64,000 bases of DNA from G965237725 sp965237725. Lineage in GTDB: Bacteria > Pseudomonadota > Gammaproteobacteria > Arenicellales > Poriferihabitantaceae. The DNA lies in NCBI GenBank assembly GCA_965237725.1, contig OZ250151.1, positions 1,984,001-2,048,000 of the forward strand. The letters are read 5' to 3'. The notes beneath the pieces were generated by a model. It was not told the DNA's origin. It saw only the letters and a list, made by a program, of their open reading frames with translations, and ran no database searches. Positions 17,265 through 27,513 of this stretch are shown here, one piece after another. How positions within the stretch are numbered: position 1 is the first letter of the stretch; each line of letters starts with the position of its first letter. The translations under genes were made by a program, and so were the position numbers.

Positions 17265-19207
17265 AGTTTTAACCAATCTTGTTCAAAAATCTTCTTGCCA
17301 AAATACTTCGCCCCCTCCAACGTATAATGAACCTCATCAAAAAATACTTTGAATCCATCTGGTGTAATGCCATCACATTCGAGGTTTTCCAGGTTGCACG
17401 TAAACTCCATTTTATTCAAATATGCGACTCCAAGTTGATCCATTAGCTGTTGTTCCTGTCTAAATCGGTCTAACGAGCCTTTTGATAACCTCTTAAAGAA
17501 TGCTCTGTTTAAATCCTTGCGATACTCTTTTTTATCTAATAGTCCATTTCTAATATAGTAATCAAACACGGGCATCCCTTTAATTTTTTTAAATATTGGA
17601 GATGACGATGCCACAACCAACTTTTTGCCTGTATCTTGTATGGTATTCACTGCATGGGCAAACGCTTCTGTCTGTTTTGTTGCACTACCCTTGTTACTAT
17701 AATAAGACGCTGACAACAAAATAACATCTGCCGCTTGATAATTTGGTGATGAGAAAAGTGTATCGACTTTTTCCTTATCTTTGAAGTGCGACGTCTGCAT
17801 TCGAAACCTTGCAAACTCAAACTTTTTGAACAAATCCTTATTCTGGTAAAACGCATTGAACATGTCTTCCGACAATGAATTTCCAACAATTAGTAATTTT
17901 GTTGTTGAATGACTATCAGAAAACCACAACCCATCCTCCTCGAACTGAAGCCTTGTTTCATAATTTTGATCATAGGCCAACTGCTCAAGGAGGGAATTTT
18001 TGACAGCCGCCAAAATCTTGTTGTCATATTCGTTTTCTTGATAAATTTCCTTCAGATCAGCAAATCTATTCCTGTAACCATCGTTCCAGAAAACCGATGC
18101 CGATATCAGAATCAGGGTCGCAGCCATAGTAATCAGGGTGATACCCAATGCTCTGGTTCCAACTTTTTCTGAATTTCTAAATGGCCTTTCAACCAAATAG
18201 TACGATATCAACGACAAAGCAACGGTAGCACCTATCCAGGCAAATTTTTCAAAATTAGTGTGGGTATAATCCTGAACTCGTGCAAATGCAAAAATCGGGT
18301 AGTGCCATAAATACAGGGAGTAAGAAATCAATCCCACAAAACGCAACAATTTTGAAGATAGAATTTTTACCCCATATTGCTCGTCCTGGTAAAACCAAAT
18401 TACCATCATAGTTCCAATAACCGGGATACATGTCACCAACGATGGATGGCGTATGCCCTCTTCGAAGAAGGCAATTGAAAAAAGAACAGACAAAAATCCT
18501 AGTGCGGTTAACCATTGCCCTGATCGTCCGCCACCACGCTTTCCCCGAGTATATTCAGCGTACGCAAGCACAGACCCACCAAGCAGTTCCCATCCCCTCG
18601 TCGGCAACGAATAGAATGTCATCGAAGCAAAATATCGGCTGCCAAAATCTGCAATGACCAAACTGACAATTGCCACCGTAACCAATGTTATGAACATTTG
18701 TCGCCTAAATCTAAAAAAACATAGAACGAATATTCCAGGGAAGATCAAATAAAACTGTTCTTCCGCAGAGAGAGACCAGTTGTGCAATAACGGTTTGAGC
18801 AAGGATGATTCAGCACCGTATTCCTGTCCTGAATAATGGAAGTAATAATTCGCCCCAAAAAAAATCGACGCGAGAATTGAATCAGCAAAATCCACAAACT
18901 GGGACGGTAACAAGAAAAACCAGGCGGCGAAAGATGACACAAGCATTGTCACAAATAGCGCGGGCAATATTCTCCTTACACGCCTTAAGTAGAACCCTGA
19001 AAATGAAAACTTATTTTTGTGAATTAATTCAGTGAAGATAATTGATGTGATGAGATAACCTGAAATTACAAAAAACACATCTACGCCAATAAACCCACCT
19101 TTGAAATAATCCTCATTGAATATTAAAAATTGAGCATGGTAGAGAATCACGGCACAAACCGCGATTGCTCGAAGTCCGTCTATTTCCGGTCTATAGGTAA
19201 TTTTCAT
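17252..19207 (-). CDS. acyltransferase 3 (OafA/YrhL type) with C-terminal SGNH domain
   Basis: A 651-residue inner-membrane protein. Residues about 1-370 are the acyltransferase-3 domain with about ten membrane helices. The N-terminal signature includes YRPEIDGLRAIAV and the catalytic histidine in LYHAQF; FFVISGYL follows. Residues about 400-651 are a periplasmic SGNH domain with IVGNSLSEDM (block I) and a DEVH motif (block V). This architecture O-acetylates surface polysaccharides such as O-antigen. The final residues L-G-S-L and the stop are encoded inside the 17101-17264 palindromic element, so the original C-terminus was altered by the insertion. Confidence 0.9.
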   Translation of the reverse strand: MKITYRPEIDGLRAIAVCAVILYHAQFLIFNEDYFKGGFIGVDVFFVISGYLITSIIFTELIHKNKFSFSGFYLRRVRRILPALFVTMLVSSFAAWFFLLPSQFVDFADSILASIFFGANYYFHYSGQEYGAESSLLKPLLHNWSLSAEEQFYLIFPGIFVLCFFRFRRQMFITLVTVAIVSLVIADFGSRYFASMTFYSLPTRGWELLGGSVLAYAEYTRGKRGGGRSGQWLTALGFLSVLFSIAFFEEGIRHPSLVTCIPVIGTMMVIWFYQDEQYGVKILSSKLLRFVGLISYSLYLWHYPIFAFARVQDYTHTNFEKFAWIGATVALSLISYYLVERPFRNSEKVGTRALGITLITMAATLILISASVFWNDGYRNRFADLKEIYQENEYDNKILAAVKNSLLEQLAYDQNYETRLQFEEDGLWFSDSHSTTKLLIVGNSLSEDMFNAFYQNKDLFKKFEFARFRMQTSHFKDKEKVDTLFSSPNYQAADVILLSASYYSNKGSATKQTEAFAHAVNTIQDTGKKLVVASSSPIFKKIKGMPVFDYYIRNGLLDKKEYRKDLNRAFFKRLSKGSLDRFRQEQQLMDQLGVAYLNKMEFTCNLENLECDGITPDGFKVFFDEVHYTLEGAKYFGKKIFEQDWLKLGSL

Positions 19208-19262
19208 TTAATTTTACAATTCATCCGCATAACAATTACTTCCACGGTCTAATTTCAATCTA

Positions 19263-20045
19263 TTACGATGAAGAAACAACAAGCCTTAAAAAATTTTCTA
19301 CTAGCTGATCACCCTTTTCATTATTGTGATAGCGTGCGCACAGTTCCGGCGATTTGTTCCGCCAGATCATTCCCAAAGATTCCACTGTGGCTTCTGGATG
19401 AAATTGAGTTGTGTACCAATGGTCGCCGAAATCCAGCGCGGCAACCGGCACTTTACTGCTACTCGCGAGCAAGGTGCTCCCTTCCGGTATGTCTACAACA
19501 TGTTCGCTGTTGGCATAATGAAAACAATCTCCCATGAATATCCCTTTCATCAGCGGCGACAATTTCCCGGCTTCAGATAAATCAACAGGAAATGTGCCCG
19601 CGAATGGCCCTCCAGGGACATACTCCACGTCCACGCCTTTGCTATGGGCTATTAATTGATGGGACCCACATATTCCCAGCAATGGGATTTGGTGTTGTCT
19701 CATTTGCGGCAGCCAGGACAAAACCCGCTGCTGCCAGGGCGTATTATCATGCACTGAATTGTAACTACCCGCCAGCACCAGACCGTCAACTTCATCGGGG
19801 CCGGGCAGCGAATCACCCACACAGACATTTCTGGTACTGATATGAATATCGGGTACATAGCTATAATTTTTTACGAACCAGACCCCCTCCTGATCTTTGT
19901 CCTCAAGATGCTCATAAACCGAGGCGTCATAACTACCCGGCACGCCCATCATTTCGATGAAAAATATCCGAACTGGTTCTCGTTGTGTGTCTTGCAAATT
20001 TAAACTTATCCCATCTACAACAATGATCCGATTTGCAATTTGCAA
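19263..20045 (-). CDS. class I glutamine amidotransferase-like protein
   Basis: A 260-residue triad amidotransferase domain. The nucleophile is C126 in LLGICGSHQ; the catalytic His-Pro-Glu is in QFHPEATVE. It stands alone without a synthetase domain, like GMP synthase-type amidotransferases or gamma-glutamyl hydrolases acting on small amides. The 5' end overlaps the upstream oxidoreductase by 31 bp; a TTG at about 19997 with GGGATAAG upstream is a plausible alternative start that would remove the overlap and begin near the first beta strand. Coupling to a dimethylglycine/sarcosine-type oxidase suggests methylated-amine or gamma-glutamylamide metabolism, but the substrate is unknown. Confidence 0.8.
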   Translation of the reverse strand: MQIANRIIVVDGISLNLQDTQREPVRIFFIEMMGVPGSYDASVYEHLEDKDQEGVWFVKNYSYVPDIHISTRNVCVGDSLPGPDEVDGLVLAGSYNSVHDNTPWQQRVLSWLPQMRQHQIPLLGICGSHQLIAHSKGVDVEYVPGGPFAGTFPVDLSEAGKLSPLMKGIFMGDCFHYANSEHVVDIPEGSTLLASSSKVPVAALDFGDHWYTTQFHPEATVESLGMIWRNKSPELCARYHNNEKGDQLVENFLRLVVSSS

Positions 20046-22435
20046 GGCATAGTGATACTTGCAATTTCAATTTCGTACTCGCCGGATTGCAGATAATCGT
20101 CGGTAACCCCTTGGGCGTTTTTAATGTATCCGTAAACAATATTTTTTTCTACGGCGTAACCCCATCCCGCCGATGTTGTATAGCCTACCACCTGGCCATC
20201 TCGATATATGGTTTCCCGACCATGCATAACGACATTGATATTTTCTACGGTAAAACAACATAACTTTTTCTTTAGTGGATTTTTCGCGATTACCTCAGTT
20301 GCTTCTCGTCCGAGAAACGGAATATCCATTTTTAATTTAACCGCCCAACCGAGACCCGCTTCGATGGGTGAGTCGTTAGGTGTTATATCCGAGCTCCAGG
20401 CACGATAACCCATTTCCAGTCTCAAACTTTCAATGGCCCGATAACCGGCGTTGCAGATTCCGAAGGATTTTCCAGCGGCCATGATGCCGTCATACACAAT
20501 CCCCGACGACGCAATTGGAACATGAATTTCATAACCCAACTCACCAACATAAGTTATACGCAGAACCCGAGCGGGCTGACCCGCAATCTGTATTTCCCTG
20601 GCCCGGGCGAAAGGAAACGCTTTGTTTGAAACATCATGATCGCTCAAACCATCCAGCACCGCACGGGCATGCGGCCCCATCAGGGATAATGTCGCCCACT
20701 GTTCGGTAACATCGACTAGATTCACATCAAGTCCAACTGGGATATTCTGTTTGATCCAGGCAAAATCATGGGTGCGAAACCCGGTGCCGGTGACGATGTA
20801 ATATTTATTTTCATCAAGCCGAGCCACGGTCAGGTCACATTCGATACCCCCTCGGGAATTCAGCATCTGGGTATATGTCAGGCTTCCTGTGGGTTTGGCG
20901 ATATCATTGGCGCAAATCCAGTTCAAGGCTTCGGTTGCACCAGATCCAGTGACCTCAAATTTGGCAAATGAACTCTGATCGAATACAACTACATTTTTGC
21001 GGCAGGCGCGGTGTTCATTGCCAACATATTCAAACCAGTTCGCGCGCTCGAATGAAAATGTATCAATGGGTTTAATGCCCTTGGGTGCAAACCAGTTCGG
21101 ACGCTCCCAGCCAAGCTTTGAACCAAAACAGGCTTTTTGTTTGTTCAGACGTTCATATAACGGCGAAGTATAAATCGGCCTGCCGCTATCATACTCTTCG
21201 TTGGGCCAGGCCATGGCATAGTGCCTGGAGCAGGCTTCGATGGTCCGGGTCTTTACCCAGTCCCGATCCCGATGCAATTCTGAAAAACGTCGAATATCTA
21301 CTGCCCATAAGTCCATGGGTTGTTCGCCATGAACCACCCAGTCGGCTAGTGCATAGCCAGCTCCACCCGCTGAGGCAATTCCAAATGCGTTAAATCCAGT
21401 ACCCACAAAATAGTTGGAAACTTCGGTTGCTTCACCGAGTATAAAATTCCCATCAATAGTAAAAGACTCTGGGCCATTCATCAGGGTTTTGATGCCCGCA
21501 TGGTGCAAATCAGGTACGCGAATCATAGCCTGCTCCATTAATTGCTCAAAGTGATCCCAGTCTTCATCCAATAGCGAAAAGCTGAATGAGTCGGGGATGG
21601 GATAGATCTCCCAGGGTTTTGGATTGGGTTCATACCCACCCATAACCAGACCGCCCGTGTCTTCCTTGAAATAGATTAATCGGTCTGGATCACGTAGTGT
21701 AGGCAAGCCTGTTGGAACACTATCCATAGTCTCGGTGATCAAATACTGATGTTGCATGGATTGCAGCGGGATGTTAACGCCACTAAGCTCACCCAGTTGT
21801 CGACTCCATTGACCTGCACAATTGACCAGTTTCTCACAGCGTATCTTTCCATGGTTAGTGCTAATCCCAACTACCCGACCATTTTTAATTAAAATATCTT
21901 CAACTGCCACCCCTTCAAATATTTTCGCGCCGTGCATCCGCGCGCCCTTTGCCAGAGATTGAGTGATGTCACTGGGATTGGCCTGCCCATCCGTTGGTAA
22001 CAGGGCGGCACCCACCAGATCAGAAATATCCATTATCGGCCAAAGGTCCAGCGCTTCCCGCGGCGTTAATAACTCCATTTCCAGACCAAAGGAATGCGCT
22101 GATGTGGCCTGACGTTTTATTTCTGTCCAGCGTTCCTGGTTGTTTGCCAGACGCAGCCCACCGTTTTGTTTCCACCCCGTAGCGAGGCCCGTCTCACTTT
22201 CAAGGTTTTGGTAAAGCTCCACGCTGTATTTAAGCAGCTGGGTAATCGACGCACTGGAGCGCAACTGACCAACCAGCCCCGCAGCATGGAATGTTGTGCC
22301 GCTGGTTAACTTGTCCCGTTCCAACAGAATCACTTCTGCTTTGTGATCCCTCGCGAGATGATAAGCGGTGGAGCAGCCGATTATGCCGCCGCCAATTACA
22401 ACAATCTGTGCGCTGTCAGGTAAGTCAATTGCCAA
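20015..22435 (-). CDS. FAD-dependent oxidoreductase/GcvT fusion (dimethylglycine or sarcosine dehydrogenase type)
   Basis: An 806-residue protein. Residues about 8-390 form a DAO-type FAD domain with GGGIIG at 15-20 and the histidine used for covalent flavin attachment (H50) in TTFHAAG. Residues about 430-806 form a GcvT/aminomethyltransferase domain pair that passes the oxidised methyl group to tetrahydrofolate. This matches dimethylglycine or sarcosine dehydrogenases. The start is TTG with an AGGAA site 7 bp upstream. It lies between an alpha/beta hydrolase (21 bp) and an amidotransferase (overlap), an apparent three-gene operon. A second member of the same family is at 35001. Confidence 0.9.
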   Translation of the reverse strand: MAIDLPDSAQIVVIGGGIIGCSTAYHLARDHKAEVILLERDKLTSGTTFHAAGLVGQLRSSASITQLLKYSVELYQNLESETGLATGWKQNGGLRLANNQERWTEIKRQATSAHSFGLEMELLTPREALDLWPIMDISDLVGAALLPTDGQANPSDITQSLAKGARMHGAKIFEGVAVEDILIKNGRVVGISTNHGKIRCEKLVNCAGQWSRQLGELSGVNIPLQSMQHQYLITETMDSVPTGLPTLRDPDRLIYFKEDTGGLVMGGYEPNPKPWEIYPIPDSFSFSLLDEDWDHFEQLMEQAMIRVPDLHHAGIKTLMNGPESFTIDGNFILGEATEVSNYFVGTGFNAFGIASAGGAGYALADWVVHGEQPMDLWAVDIRRFSELHRDRDWVKTRTIEACSRHYAMAWPNEEYDSGRPIYTSPLYERLNKQKACFGSKLGWERPNWFAPKGIKPIDTFSFERANWFEYVGNEHRACRKNVVVFDQSSFAKFEVTGSGATEALNWICANDIAKPTGSLTYTQMLNSRGGIECDLTVARLDENKYYIVTGTGFRTHDFAWIKQNIPVGLDVNLVDVTEQWATLSLMGPHARAVLDGLSDHDVSNKAFPFARAREIQIAGQPARVLRITYVGELGYEIHVPIASSGIVYDGIMAAGKSFGICNAGYRAIESLRLEMGYRAWSSDITPNDSPIEAGLGWAVKLKMDIPFLGREATEVIAKNPLKKKLCCFTVENINVVMHGRETIYRDGQVVGYTTSAGWGYAVEKNIVYGYIKNAQGVTDDYLQSGEYEIEIASITMPCKLQIGSLL

Positions 22436-22456
22436 ATTGCATTCCTAGTCGAAAAA

Positions 22457-23386
22457 TTATCTTTTCCCCAAGTGGCTTTTTAAAAACCCGGCAATCTCTT
22501 GCAACGATGCTTCAGCTTCCGGTAATAGGGGATAAAACTCAAACACATGCCACATCTCTTCCCAGACCCGCAATGCCACATTAATTCCGGCATCGCGCAT
22601 TCGTGCTGCCAGTATCACGCATTGGCTCAGCAACAAATCCCGGGTTCCGCTGGTAATTAGTGTTGGCGGATAATCTGGGTAAAATGAATTAAATAGGGGC
22701 GAGGGGGCGTTTGCCGCCAACTCTTCCACGGTGGCATGAAGGGATGCTGCGGTATCGAGATATTCGACTACCAGGGTTGGATCACGGCCGTTGTTAAACC
22801 CCAGGGAATCTCCCCGGTTTAGAATATCTGACCATGGTGACAACAATGCCACAACTCCAGGCATTGCCAATCCTGTTGATCTGGCCACATTTAAAACTTG
22901 CAAAGCAAGGTTACCCCCAGCAGATTCTCCTGCCAGTGCAATGTTTTGTGGCTGATACTGATTGATCAGATTTTTATACACTGCCAGACCATCTTCCAGG
23001 GGTGCGGGGAATCGGGCTTCGGGAGACAAACGGTATCGTGGCGAAATTAGATCAAAGCCGGACAGGTCCGACAACCGGGTGGTAATGGGCAAATCTTCTT
23101 CGGGGCTACCCTGGACAAATGCGCCGCCGTAAAAATACAGAATAATTTTTTCTGATTTTGTATTCCTGGATTTACCGGGGCAAAGCTTAAGACAATCTAT
23201 ACCACTTGTAGTTTGTTGATCAATCTCCCCGGAATACTGTTGGCGCGATGATGTTATAGCCTGGCTGTAGCCTTCCATAGCCTCTATTCGAATATCCCTA
23301 ATATTTTCTGTGGTTACCTTGCGGTGCAAGTCCACTGGCAGGTTGACGTCAATAAAATTTTGGGCCTGTTTACTGACTGTATTCAC
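22457..23386 (-). CDS. alpha/beta hydrolase, hormone-sensitive-lipase-like esterase
   Basis: A 309-residue cytoplasmic esterase of the HSL family. The nucleophile elbow is GESAGGN with S155; acid and base are in the SGTRDLLL and MWHVFEF segments. The oxyanion motif normally HGGGF reads FYGGAF here, so the leading histidine is replaced. Family members hydrolyse short acyl esters or lactones. It is the first gene of an apparent minus-strand operon with an FAD/GcvT oxidoreductase and an amidotransferase. Confidence 0.85.
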   Translation of the reverse strand: MNTVSKQAQNFIDVNLPVDLHRKVTTENIRDIRIEAMEGYSQAITSSRQQYSGEIDQQTTSGIDCLKLCPGKSRNTKSEKIILYFYGGAFVQGSPEEDLPITTRLSDLSGFDLISPRYRLSPEARFPAPLEDGLAVYKNLINQYQPQNIALAGESAGGNLALQVLNVARSTGLAMPGVVALLSPWSDILNRGDSLGFNNGRDPTLVVEYLDTAASLHATVEELAANAPSPLFNSFYPDYPPTLITSGTRDLLLSQCVILAARMRDAGINVALRVWEEMWHVFEFYPLLPEAEASLQEIAGFLKSHLGKR

Positions 23387-23476
23387 GTTATATATGCTTA
23401 TTGATTTTAGTCTTATGATAACCTTTAACTGTATTAAACCAATTTATATTTTACCCACAATTGAATCAGAAACACC

Positions 23477-23929
23477 ATGACAACTAAAACCTTGCAGGCA
23501 AATCAGGATCATCTGGATGCAGTGGCCCGGCTGTTTGATCTTTATCGGCAATTCTATGAATGCGAACCTGATCTGGATTTAGCAAAGACATTTATTTCAC
23601 ATAGAATGGCCAATAATGAGTCTACCATTTTTATAGCTGTGGACGAAAATTCCAACATAATGGGGTTCACTCAGCTGTATTCTTCTTTTTGCTCTGTTGA
23701 GGCAACAAAAATTTTAATTCTTTATGACCTTTTTGTCGACGACCCTTACCGTAAATTGGGTGTGGGCGAGCTATTAATGAATCGGGCTAGTGAATATGCC
23801 AGGCAATGCGGTGCGGCACGCATTGATCTGCTGACGGCAAAAACCAATCTTCCCGGACAGGGGCTTTACGAAAAACTGGGTTATGAAAAAACCCTTGAGG
23901 AATTTTTTGCTTATTCTCTGGCCTTATAA
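23477..23929 (+). CDS. GNAT-family N-acetyltransferase
   Basis: A 150-residue single-domain GNAT protein. The acetyl-CoA-binding motif A is in LYDLFVDDPYRKLGVGELLM (RKLGVG being the pyrophosphate loop, Q/R-x-x-G-x-G/A), and the C-terminal YEKLGYEK is the usual motif B. It would acetylate an amine of a small molecule, peptide or protein in the cytoplasm. It is transcribed divergently from the esterase operon across 90 bp. The substrate cannot be predicted. Confidence 0.85.
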   Translation: MTTKTLQANQDHLDAVARLFDLYRQFYECEPDLDLAKTFISHRMANNESTIFIAVDENSNIMGFTQLYSSFCSVEATKILILYDLFVDDPYRKLGVGELLMNRASEYARQCGAARIDLLTAKTNLPGQGLYEKLGYEKTLEEFFAYSLAL

Positions 23930-24063
23930 ATAATGTATTTTTCACTAACTCAAGTTCGCCGACATTCAGAATTACTGGGACAGGGAAAATGTCTTTGTGA
24001 AATCCGGTTACGGTGATCAACAATCCAATTTTTGACTACACTGCAAGATAAGGCGCAGAACTG

Positions 24064-25563
24064 ATGACTTTGCCAACAATCTACCTGGGTCTGCAGACTT
24101 TGATATGCATGTCCCTATCCTGGCCATTGGTGCTTTGGGTGATGAATCACACACAAGGACATCGCTATTCCCGAAAATTGTATTATGTCGTTTTATTTTT
24201 AATTCTCTATTGTGCCCTGCTGATATTTCTGGCTTTTTATTCGCCAGAAGTTATTCTGATACTGAGTGTTATTTGCGGATTATTTCTTGTGACAGAACGC
24301 TGGCATGCCAGATCAACTTATGGCACACGGAAAAAACTACCCCCCGGATCCCTGTCCCCAGCACCATCTAAAAACCGTTCACGGGACTTTTATCTGAAAG
24401 AGTTTTCGAAACACGGCCCCATTGTAAAAACCCTGTTTGGATTTAATCGGGGCGTAAATATCCTAGGACTGGATCGGGGGATGAAATTATTAGCCGAACA
24501 TTATCAGCAATTGAAACACGCCCCCGTGGTATTTGACTTTGTTCCTCCAGATTCGATTTTAAGATTTATGTGCCCTGCCAACCATGAAAAATACAGGCCA
24601 ATTCTAAAATCCATTGCATCGCCAGACACGGTCAATAGATGCAGGCACTATATCGATGAAAATGTGCAGATGATGTGCAATGGGCTTAGCGGAAACACCA
24701 ACACCGAAGCACGCTCCAACAATCTGAAACGCCACTTGAAACAGCTGGTTTTTGACGTTCTCGCCTATGTGATATTTGGTATAGGGCGAGACCACAAAAA
24801 ATACCAGGCATTGTCGGAAATCTATTCGAACCTCGATGTTGAGCAAATGGGCGCCTATTCACGAGCTCATAAAGACAACTCCCATGCAGAGATTGTAAAT
24901 TTTATCGCTGCCCTCAAAAAAGAGCACCGATCTACCGAAGTTGCGATGTGTTTTTTCGACAATTGGCTCAATTCCGATCGGGACATCATTGACGACGATG
25001 CTGTTCGTGACGCCTTGATATATATGGTTGCAATTGGCACAAGTGATCTTGGCTCATTTTTAAAATGGTTAATAAAAATGATGACCGATAATCCATCATG
25101 GGTAGAAGCGTTACAGGATTTGGGCGATGACAAAGATTCAAACGATCAATTTAGCTTGCCCGGGCGATTTATCAAAGAGACTCTGCGGTTAGCTCAGAGT
25201 GAGCACTTAACCCGGCAGACAACCGAAGATATTTATTTTCAGGGTTATCTGATTCCTAAAAACTGGATTGTTCGTATTCGTGTCTGGGAATCCCATCGGG
25301 ATGGAAAAAACTTTGAAAACCCAGATGTTTTTAATCCTGATCGATTCAAAAAGAAAAATGTGCCTTTAACCCAATATGCACCCCTTGGTCTGTACAAGCG
25401 ATTCTGTATTGGTCATGACATTATAAACAGCGTTGGATGCGCATTGATAATGGAACTTGCCCGCAACTATAAAATTACGGTATTGGATGATGGGCCCGTG
25501 GAACAAGGCGCATTTCACTGGCAGCCAAATTCCAGATTCTCGATTCAGCTGGAAGAAGTATAA
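24064..25563 (+). CDS. membrane-anchored cytochrome P450-like protein
   Basis: A 499-residue protein with three N-terminal hydrophobic segments (about 5-26, 39-60 and 63-80) followed by a P450 fold. The K-helix ExxR is E372-T-L-R375; the PERF-like segment is FNPDRF; the heme-binding loop is APLGLYKRFCIG with the thiolate ligand C448. Two residues stand between the Gly and the Lys-Arg pair, so the loop is unusual compared with FGxGxRxCxG. Most bacterial P450s are soluble, so a multi-helix anchor is notable. It stands alone on the plus strand, convergent with a methyltransferase. No ferredoxin or reductase gene is adjacent. Confidence 0.75.
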   Translation: MTLPTIYLGLQTLICMSLSWPLVLWVMNHTQGHRYSRKLYYVVLFLILYCALLIFLAFYSPEVILILSVICGLFLVTERWHARSTYGTRKKLPPGSLSPAPSKNRSRDFYLKEFSKHGPIVKTLFGFNRGVNILGLDRGMKLLAEHYQQLKHAPVVFDFVPPDSILRFMCPANHEKYRPILKSIASPDTVNRCRHYIDENVQMMCNGLSGNTNTEARSNNLKRHLKQLVFDVLAYVIFGIGRDHKKYQALSEIYSNLDVEQMGAYSRAHKDNSHAEIVNFIAALKKEHRSTEVAMCFFDNWLNSDRDIIDDDAVRDALIYMVAIGTSDLGSFLKWLIKMMTDNPSWVEALQDLGDDKDSNDQFSLPGRFIKETLRLAQSEHLTRQTTEDIYFQGYLIPKNWIVRIRVWESHRDGKNFENPDVFNPDRFKKKNVPLTQYAPLGLYKRFCIGHDIINSVGCALIMELARNYKITVLDDGPVEQGAFHWQPNSRFSIQLEEV

Positions 25564-25572
25564 AATTAGTTC

Positions 25573-26349
25573 TTAACTTTTATACCTGGCGTCACCCCCG
25601 ACCTTGAATACAAATAGATCAATATTTACGGTAACAGGGGAATCTAGACTCAACTCTTTCACATACTGGTCCAGCGCACTTAATCCTGCCTGGAAGTCTT
25701 TTTCCGGCATTCGCGCCAGAAGCGAATCTGCCCGATGTTTGACTTTTTTAGCAAATGATTTCCAGTCTGGCGCCATTTGATGTGATATTACATTATGGGT
25801 GATAACCCTGAACCCGGCATCGCAGAATAACCCGATAACCGCTTGTGCATGTGGTTGATGATTTTGAATGATATTTTTTATTCCAGGAAACAATCCAACA
25901 TAGGGAAATGAGTCGGCCTGATCCGCAGTACTGTTTCGTAAAACAAAATATCCCTGAGCGTTTAAAACCCGTCTGGCTTCTATCACAACCGCCCCTGGAT
26001 CATTGAGATGATGGAAAACATTGGACATAAAAATCATATCCATTGATGAATCCTCAAATGGCAGGGCCTCTGCGCTGCCACGTTTAAATTTTAAATTTTT
26101 CAATTCAACCTTTTTCAGGGCCTGATCGAGCATCTTTTTTGATGGATCCAGTCCAGTCACATGTGCGTTTAATTTTTCGCTTAATGCCCGCGAATACCGT
26201 CCGGTACCGCAGCCCAAATCCAGGACCTTCGAAATACCTTCAGATGGAATATGTTTGCAAATTTGATCGAGCCACATTTCGAGAGCGTCGTTATCATAGG
26301 ATCTCGCAAGGTCATAGTTTTGTGGAATTTTCGTATTGTCATAGTCCAT
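25573..26349 (-). CDS. class I SAM-dependent methyltransferase
   Basis: A 258-residue UbiE/methyltransf_11-type enzyme. Motif I is VLDLGCGTGRYSRAL; the acidic loop is VTGLDPSKKML; FMSNVFHHLNDP and ARRVLNAQGYFVLRN are the later strands. It is cytoplasmic; the substrate is unknown. It is the last gene of an apparent minus-strand run with a TauD-type dioxygenase and an EamA transporter, and it ends 10 bp from the convergent P450 gene. These four could act together on a small molecule, but that is inference from proximity. Confidence 0.85.
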   Translation of the reverse strand: MDYDNTKIPQNYDLARSYDNDALEMWLDQICKHIPSEGISKVLDLGCGTGRYSRALSEKLNAHVTGLDPSKKMLDQALKKVELKNLKFKRGSAEALPFEDSSMDMIFMSNVFHHLNDPGAVVIEARRVLNAQGYFVLRNSTADQADSFPYVGLFPGIKNIIQNHQPHAQAVIGLFCDAGFRVITHNVISHQMAPDWKSFAKKVKHRADSLLARMPEKDFQAGLSALDQYVKELSLDSPVTVNIDLFVFKVGGDARYKS

Positions 26350-26385
26350 TTTTCAAACCCAAAACGATGCTGTAAATTATCAAGT

Positions 26386-27456
26386 TCAAACTACCCCTAG
26401 TGGCGCACAAGGCAACACCCCTTGCATTGAAATTCCGCCACGGTTACCTTTTTCCACACTACCAAATCGTTGACTGAAAACTTCGGGCAACTCTCGATCA
26501 TTGGGTGCACTCAGCCACAACCTCAATAAATGGCGTCGATCAGAAATTTCAGGCCAGTCTATAAATCCGGTGCGATCGTGCAACAGGCCATGATTGTAAA
26601 CAAACTGAATATCTCCCGGCTCCAGTTGCATTGACAGGTTTAATCGTGGGTCATTGGCAAGTTCATCGAATCGGTCCAGAGCAGCGACATGTGCACTTGT
26701 AAGCACCATGGCATTTTTAAATCGCTGAGCAGAATCTATATACTGGCGTTGATAAATCACACTTAAGTTGCCTTTGTACCAATTGAAAACCGGAATAGAA
26801 AAAAATGGATCCATTCCAGCGGGCGTCTCACCTCGTCTATCAGTGGCCATAGGATCGAATAACAATTTCAATAGTTCGGGATCAGACTCCAGCATTTCGT
26901 TGTAAATTGTTACCGCACTAACCAGCAAGGACTCCCCCCCTTGTTGGGCTTTCTTCAAACAGAGCAAGCCAACGATATCGCTGGAGTCGGTGTGGAATGT
27001 CTGCCGTTCATTTGTTTGATAAATACGTACGTTGGTCGAATCACTTTTCAACCCTATGTCCTTGACATGTCCTAGAACATGACCTTTTGCATTTTGCATT
27101 CGCGGATTGCCTAAGTGAACACCCATGCCATAGAACATCATCGCGGCGAGCTCATTTGAATAACCATCTAACGGTAAATTCTTTAATAAAACAAATCCAG
27201 TTCCATTGATCAGTTTATCGCTGATACCCTTCAACTTTGCACCCAGAATCGGGAGGGGGATGTTTGATTTGTTTATGTTTGCAATTGAATATCCCTGATT
27301 TGTTATACTATTAGCTGCGAGCTCCAGCTCGCAAATTTCACTTTGTGAAAATTCAATGATCCATGGATTAGGGTTGTTATATAAATCAGGCCCATACCAG
27401 GCCAGGTCAATGTCCTGACGCGGTGGTAAATTGATCTTTTTTTCGGAAATACCCAT
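26386..27456 (-). CDS. TauD/TfdA-type Fe(II)/2-oxoglutarate dioxygenase
   Basis: A 356-residue member of the TauD/TfdA superfamily. The iron-binding H-x-D is in TFHTDSSD; the distal histidine is in NHGLLHDRTGF; RRHLLRLWL supplies the 2-oxoglutarate-binding arginine. The N-terminal 70-80 residues are longer than in taurine dioxygenase and may form a lid or dimer region. It hydroxylates or cleaves a small organic substrate; sequence does not define which. It lies 36 bp upstream of the methyltransferase and follows the EamA exporter gene on the same strand. Confidence 0.85.
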   Translation of the reverse strand: MGISEKKINLPPRQDIDLAWYGPDLYNNPNPWIIEFSQSEICELELAANSITNQGYSIANINKSNIPLPILGAKLKGISDKLINGTGFVLLKNLPLDGYSNELAAMMFYGMGVHLGNPRMQNAKGHVLGHVKDIGLKSDSTNVRIYQTNERQTFHTDSSDIVGLLCLKKAQQGGESLLVSAVTIYNEMLESDPELLKLLFDPMATDRRGETPAGMDPFFSIPVFNWYKGNLSVIYQRQYIDSAQRFKNAMVLTSAHVAALDRFDELANDPRLNLSMQLEPGDIQFVYNHGLLHDRTGFIDWPEISDRRHLLRLWLSAPNDRELPEVFSQRFGSVEKGNRGGISMQGVLPCAPLGVV

Positions 27457-27513
27457 ATTTTGTTCGCGCTATAAAGGCTAATCTAATTGACTGATAATTT
27501 TAATCCAGCAACA

